Virus record (IMG/VR): IMGVR_UViG_3300049893_000056
Coordinates: 1 to 34,214 of that record
Length of the DNA: 34,214 bases
Strand: one strand, 5' to 3'
Origin: a virus
In this document: piece after piece, positions 32,422-34,214 of the stretch
Position numbering within the stretch: the stretch's first letter is position 1
Layout of the letters: each line of letters opens with the position of its first letter
Program-made: the position numbers and the translations under genes
Notes under the pieces: model-generated
What the model was told of the DNA's origin: nothing
The model's database searches: none
What the model saw: only the letters and a program-made list of their open reading frames with translations

Positions 32422-32944
32422 AGACTTTTTCTAAAAGAATAACATCGTTACGATTATACTCTTCCATAATCTTCCAAGCCTTAGGGATACCTGCCATACA
32501 TTGTACCCATAGTTCATGACCAGAGTGTTCAGTCTTTTTACCAAGACCTAGCTGTTGAGCTACATAATCTAGTTTGTTAGATACAAACCTAAATCTACCT
32601 TTAGCTACAGTCAATAAGTCAATCTCTTTAAATGGTGCTGGAGGATGCATTCCATGTAATAAAAATTCTTTATTAAGAGATGGAATATCAAATCGTTTAC
32701 CATTGTAATGTATAACTGCGTCTGCCTCATCAAGTAATTTATGAATACCTTCAAGCATTTTTTTATCACCTGATTTTTTAACAGAATCAAATATCATTTT
32801 CTTATCACCTAACCATTTAGCTGCATAGCACATGACATAAGAAGACTCTTGTAATTGATTGATACCAATGTTTTGATCCCATATACCCCATACGTGTGCT
32901 ACGTTAGGGGCCATCTCAATATCTAATAAAAGAATTTTACTCAT
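32366..32944 (-). CDS. RNase H-fold 3'-5' exonuclease (DnaQ/YprB-like)
   Basis: 192 residues from ATG 32944; an in-frame ATG at 32986 lies inside the preceding gene. Exo I is LLLDIEMAP (Asp8, Glu10), Exo II is VIHYNGKRFDIPSLN (Asn81, Asp86) and Exo III is EEYNRNDVILL (Tyr163, Asp167). All four metal-binding acids of a DEDDy exonuclease are in place. It would degrade or proofread single-stranded ends; as a stand-alone enzyme it could aid recombination or nucleotide recycling. The 3' end overlaps the zinc-ribbon gene by 56 bases. Confidence 0.85.
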   Translation of the reverse strand: MSKILLLDIEMAPNVAHVWGIWDQNIGINQLQESSYVMCYAAKWLGDKKMIFDSVKKSGDKKMLEGIHKLLDEADAVIHYNGKRFDIPSLNKEFLLHGMHPPAPFKEIDLLTVAKGRFRFVSNKLDYVAQQLGLGKKTEHSGHELWVQCMAGIPKAWKIMEEYNRNDVILLEKVYEKFKPWIKTLLPYLCIY

Positions 32945-32945
32945 G

Positions 32946-33059
32946 TTAATTAAACTCCGTTTTAACTGCCTTCCATCGTGTAGCAAATAGAATAAAGTTA
33001 TGTCTATATTGTAATAGATAAGGACTATTACCCTCTTTTAAAAATCTTAATTGAATCAT
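32946..33059 (-). CDS. 37-residue microprotein
   Basis: The frame reads MIQLRFLKEGNSPYLLQYRH, then NFILFATRWKAVKTEFN. It is basic with alternating hydrophobic residues, as in a short beta strand pair. GGAGG nine bases upstream of ATG is a strong ribosome site, and ATG overlaps the previous stop (ATGA). It ends one base before the exonuclease ATG. These features support a real gene. The family is not recognised. Confidence 0.6.
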   Translation of the reverse strand: MIQLRFLKEGNSPYLLQYRHNFILFATRWKAVKTEFN

Positions 33060-33250
33060 TGTACTTGTCCTCCAGCTTCTTTAAATAATTCTAGTTGTTG
33101 TTGAGCTTCATCTAGATTTACATTAATAATTCCATGATGAATTAAATCTTTGATAGCATGATCCATTAAGAATGCAGCTTCATTAGGTTCAACATGGAAG
33201 TCAAAATCAAAACTACCATCTTCATTTTTTACACAGTTGCTTATAAGCAC
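33056..33250 (-). CDS. small acidic hypothetical protein
   Basis: 64 residues from a GTG start with AAAGGA eight bases upstream. The protein is acidic and reads SNCVKNEDGSFDFDFHVEPN, EAAFLMDHAIKDLIHHGIIN, then a Gln/Glu-rich end. The 'FDFHV-x-x-x-EA-FLMD-AIKDLI--GII' stretch recurs in podovirus replication operons, but I know no function. It overlaps the endonuclease gene by 29 bases and the 37-residue gene by ATGA, so all three are probably translated as a set. Confidence 0.6.
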   Translation of the reverse strand: MLISNCVKNEDGSFDFDFHVEPNEAAFLMDHAIKDLIHHGIINVNLDEAQQQLELFKEAGGQVQ

Positions 33251-33605
33251 GTAACCAATCCTTTCTAAAATCTAGCCATTCAAAACCATTGTCAGTAGCC
33301 CACATGGCATAGGTTGTTTTACTACGTTTAGTTATCTTATTATCAGGGTTTTGAAATAAAAAGATAATACGTATAGATGGATTAGATTGTTTAAACCATA
33401 CCATCTTTTTTCTAGTTTCTAAATCTAATTTACCCTTGGCTTCAAGAAATATGTTAGTACGTCCTGTTTTGAAATCAGGTATATAAGTTCTTTCTATTTC
33501 AGGTTGTATAAACTTAAACTTTTGAGGTTCATACTTTACAGTAGGATATTCACGTTTAAGTGTTGCCCATACTTTTTCTTCTAATTTACTTTTAAATGAG
33601 GGCAT
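33222..33605 (-). CDS. endonuclease I, Holliday junction resolvase (T7 gp3-like)
   Basis: 127 residues from ATG 33605. T7 endonuclease I catalytic residues are matched: Glu10 (LEEKVW), Asp44 (YIPDFKTG), Glu55 and Lys57 (IFLEAKGKL), corresponding to T7 Glu20, Asp55, Glu65 and Lys67. The whole domain is present at nearly full T7 length (149). It cuts four-way and branched DNA, debranches concatemers before packaging and helps degrade host DNA. It overlaps the upstream exonuclease gene by 14 bases, a natural functional pair. Confidence 0.93.
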   Translation of the reverse strand: MPSFKSKLEEKVWATLKREYPTVKYEPQKFKFIQPEIERTYIPDFKTGRTNIFLEAKGKLDLETRKKMVWFKQSNPSIRIIFLFQNPDNKITKRSKTTYAMWATDNGFEWLDFRKDWLRAYKQLCKK

Positions 33606-34214
33606 TAAACCTATCTTTCCAGTTATCATCTAGTGATCTAAGTATCCAGAGTACAGATGCATTCATGATAAACTCTTCATCATTGCCATAAAGTTCTCTT
33701 ACTTTGTTAAACATTTCCAAATGACTAGTGCAATCCATAAGCAAAGCAGTAGCTTTCTTCTCACCGAGTCCTTCAACGCCTTTAACATTATCTGATGTAT
33801 CTCCTTTAAGACATTGTTTATAGAATAATCTTAAACCTTCTAGTTCAGTTTGTTCTGTAAATGTATCAGGTCTTGTCCAACCTTTACCATTAATTTCCCA
33901 TGAGAAATGACGACCAGGTACTTGAAGTAAATCCTTATCAAGTGTACAAATAATTGTATCTTCTGTTTGATTAATAGCCATAGCATCATCAGCTTCTAAT
34001 CCTTCAGGTGCAAACTCTGCATTTAGTTTTTCTAAACTATATTCTTGTAAATCTTTAAGATGTTTAGGTTTAGGTTGTGTGCGATTAGCTTTGTATTCAG
34101 GATAGATTTGTTTTCTAAAATTGTTAGCCCCAGTTAAGAATGCTCTATAACTAGTAGCTTCAGTTTTATTAAGAATATTATCTAATAATTCATCTATTCT
34201 ATATATAGCAATGC
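33592..34214 (-). CDS. 5'-3' exonuclease (FEN-like, T7 gp6-type), 5' end missing
   Basis: The open frame runs without a stop to the window edge, so about 207 residues are seen and the start is beyond 34214. Near the visible start, FRKQIYPEYKANRTQPKPK is the helical-arch signature of the Pol I/T5 FEN family, followed by EADDAMA (metal-binding Asp pair). Later come CTLDKDLLQV with Asp-Lys-Asp, then GDTSDNVKGVEGLGEKKATA, the helix-three-turn-helix. The enzyme removes RNA primers and degrades DNA from 5' ends. An inner ATG at 33981 is not the real start, since conserved motifs lie upstream of it. Confidence 0.93.
   Translation of the reverse strand, partial: IAIYRIDELLDNILNKTEATSYRAFLTGANNFRKQIYPEYKANRTQPKPKHLKDLQEYSLEKLNAEFAPEGLEADDAMAINQTEDTIICTLDKDLLQVPGRHFSWEINGKGWTRPDTFTEQTELEGLRLFYKQCLKGDTSDNVKGVEGLGEKKATALLMDCTSHLEMFNKVRELYGNDEEFIMNASVLWILRSLDDNWKDRFNALI

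Overview
The window is a large part of a short-tailed, T7-like lytic phage genome. The evidence is a complete podovirus virion set (large terminase, portal, scaffold, capsid, two tail-tube proteins like T7 gp11 and gp12, and gp14/gp15/gp16-like ejection proteins), a lysis cassette, and a replication/nucleotide block with a T7 endonuclease I homologue, a 5'-3' exonuclease and a monomeric B12-dependent ribonucleotide reductase. The DNA is strongly A+T-rich. Gene content and style resemble aquatic pelagiphages of the HTVC010P type, which infect SAR11 and similar low-GC bacteria. That host assignment is inference from memory of the families, not a search result. No RNA polymerase gene, integrase, tRNA, CRISPR array or insertion sequence was found. 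The right edge cuts through a gene, so DNA polymerase, primase/helicase and similar genes probably lie outside.

Layout. Positions 1-153 are an almost pure A/T tract followed by a near-perfect host-type sigma70 promoter. From 154 to 28634 all genes lie on the + strand: a probable small terminase and HNH nuclease; a tail-fibre/adhesin module (949-6797); lysis genes (holin-like protein, 3TM holin, M15 endolysin; 6797-7765); a ferritin-like protein and a small basic protein; large terminase and portal; a second promoter (11758) ahead of a small gene, scaffold, capsid and a head protein; an intrinsic terminator (14245); a further structural protein and tail tube A; five very small genes, mostly Lys-rich (15606-16489); tail tube B; and the internal virion/ejection proteins with a separate lytic transglycosylase gene (19102-28634). 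From 34214 back to 28631 all genes lie on the - strand: exonuclease, endonuclease I, small unknown genes, an RNase H-fold exonuclease, a zinc ribbon and a SprT-like metalloprotease; then a third promoter (31668-31640) and an operon of a DUF3310 protein, an overlapping 77-residue gene, a 61-residue gene, ribonucleotide reductase, a 41-residue gene and a SLOG-fold protein.

How it fits together. The - strand genes degrade DNA, resolve branches and make dNTPs for replication. The + strand genes package DNA, build the virion, bind the host and lyse it. Three promoters share one design, TTGAC(A/T)-N14-TGN-TATA(A/C)T, which suggests reliance on the host sigma70 RNA polymerase rather than a phage polymerase. 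Genes are packed with ATGA or TAATG start/stop overlaps almost throughout, pointing to translational coupling. The two gene blocks converge with overlapping stop codons at 28631-28634.
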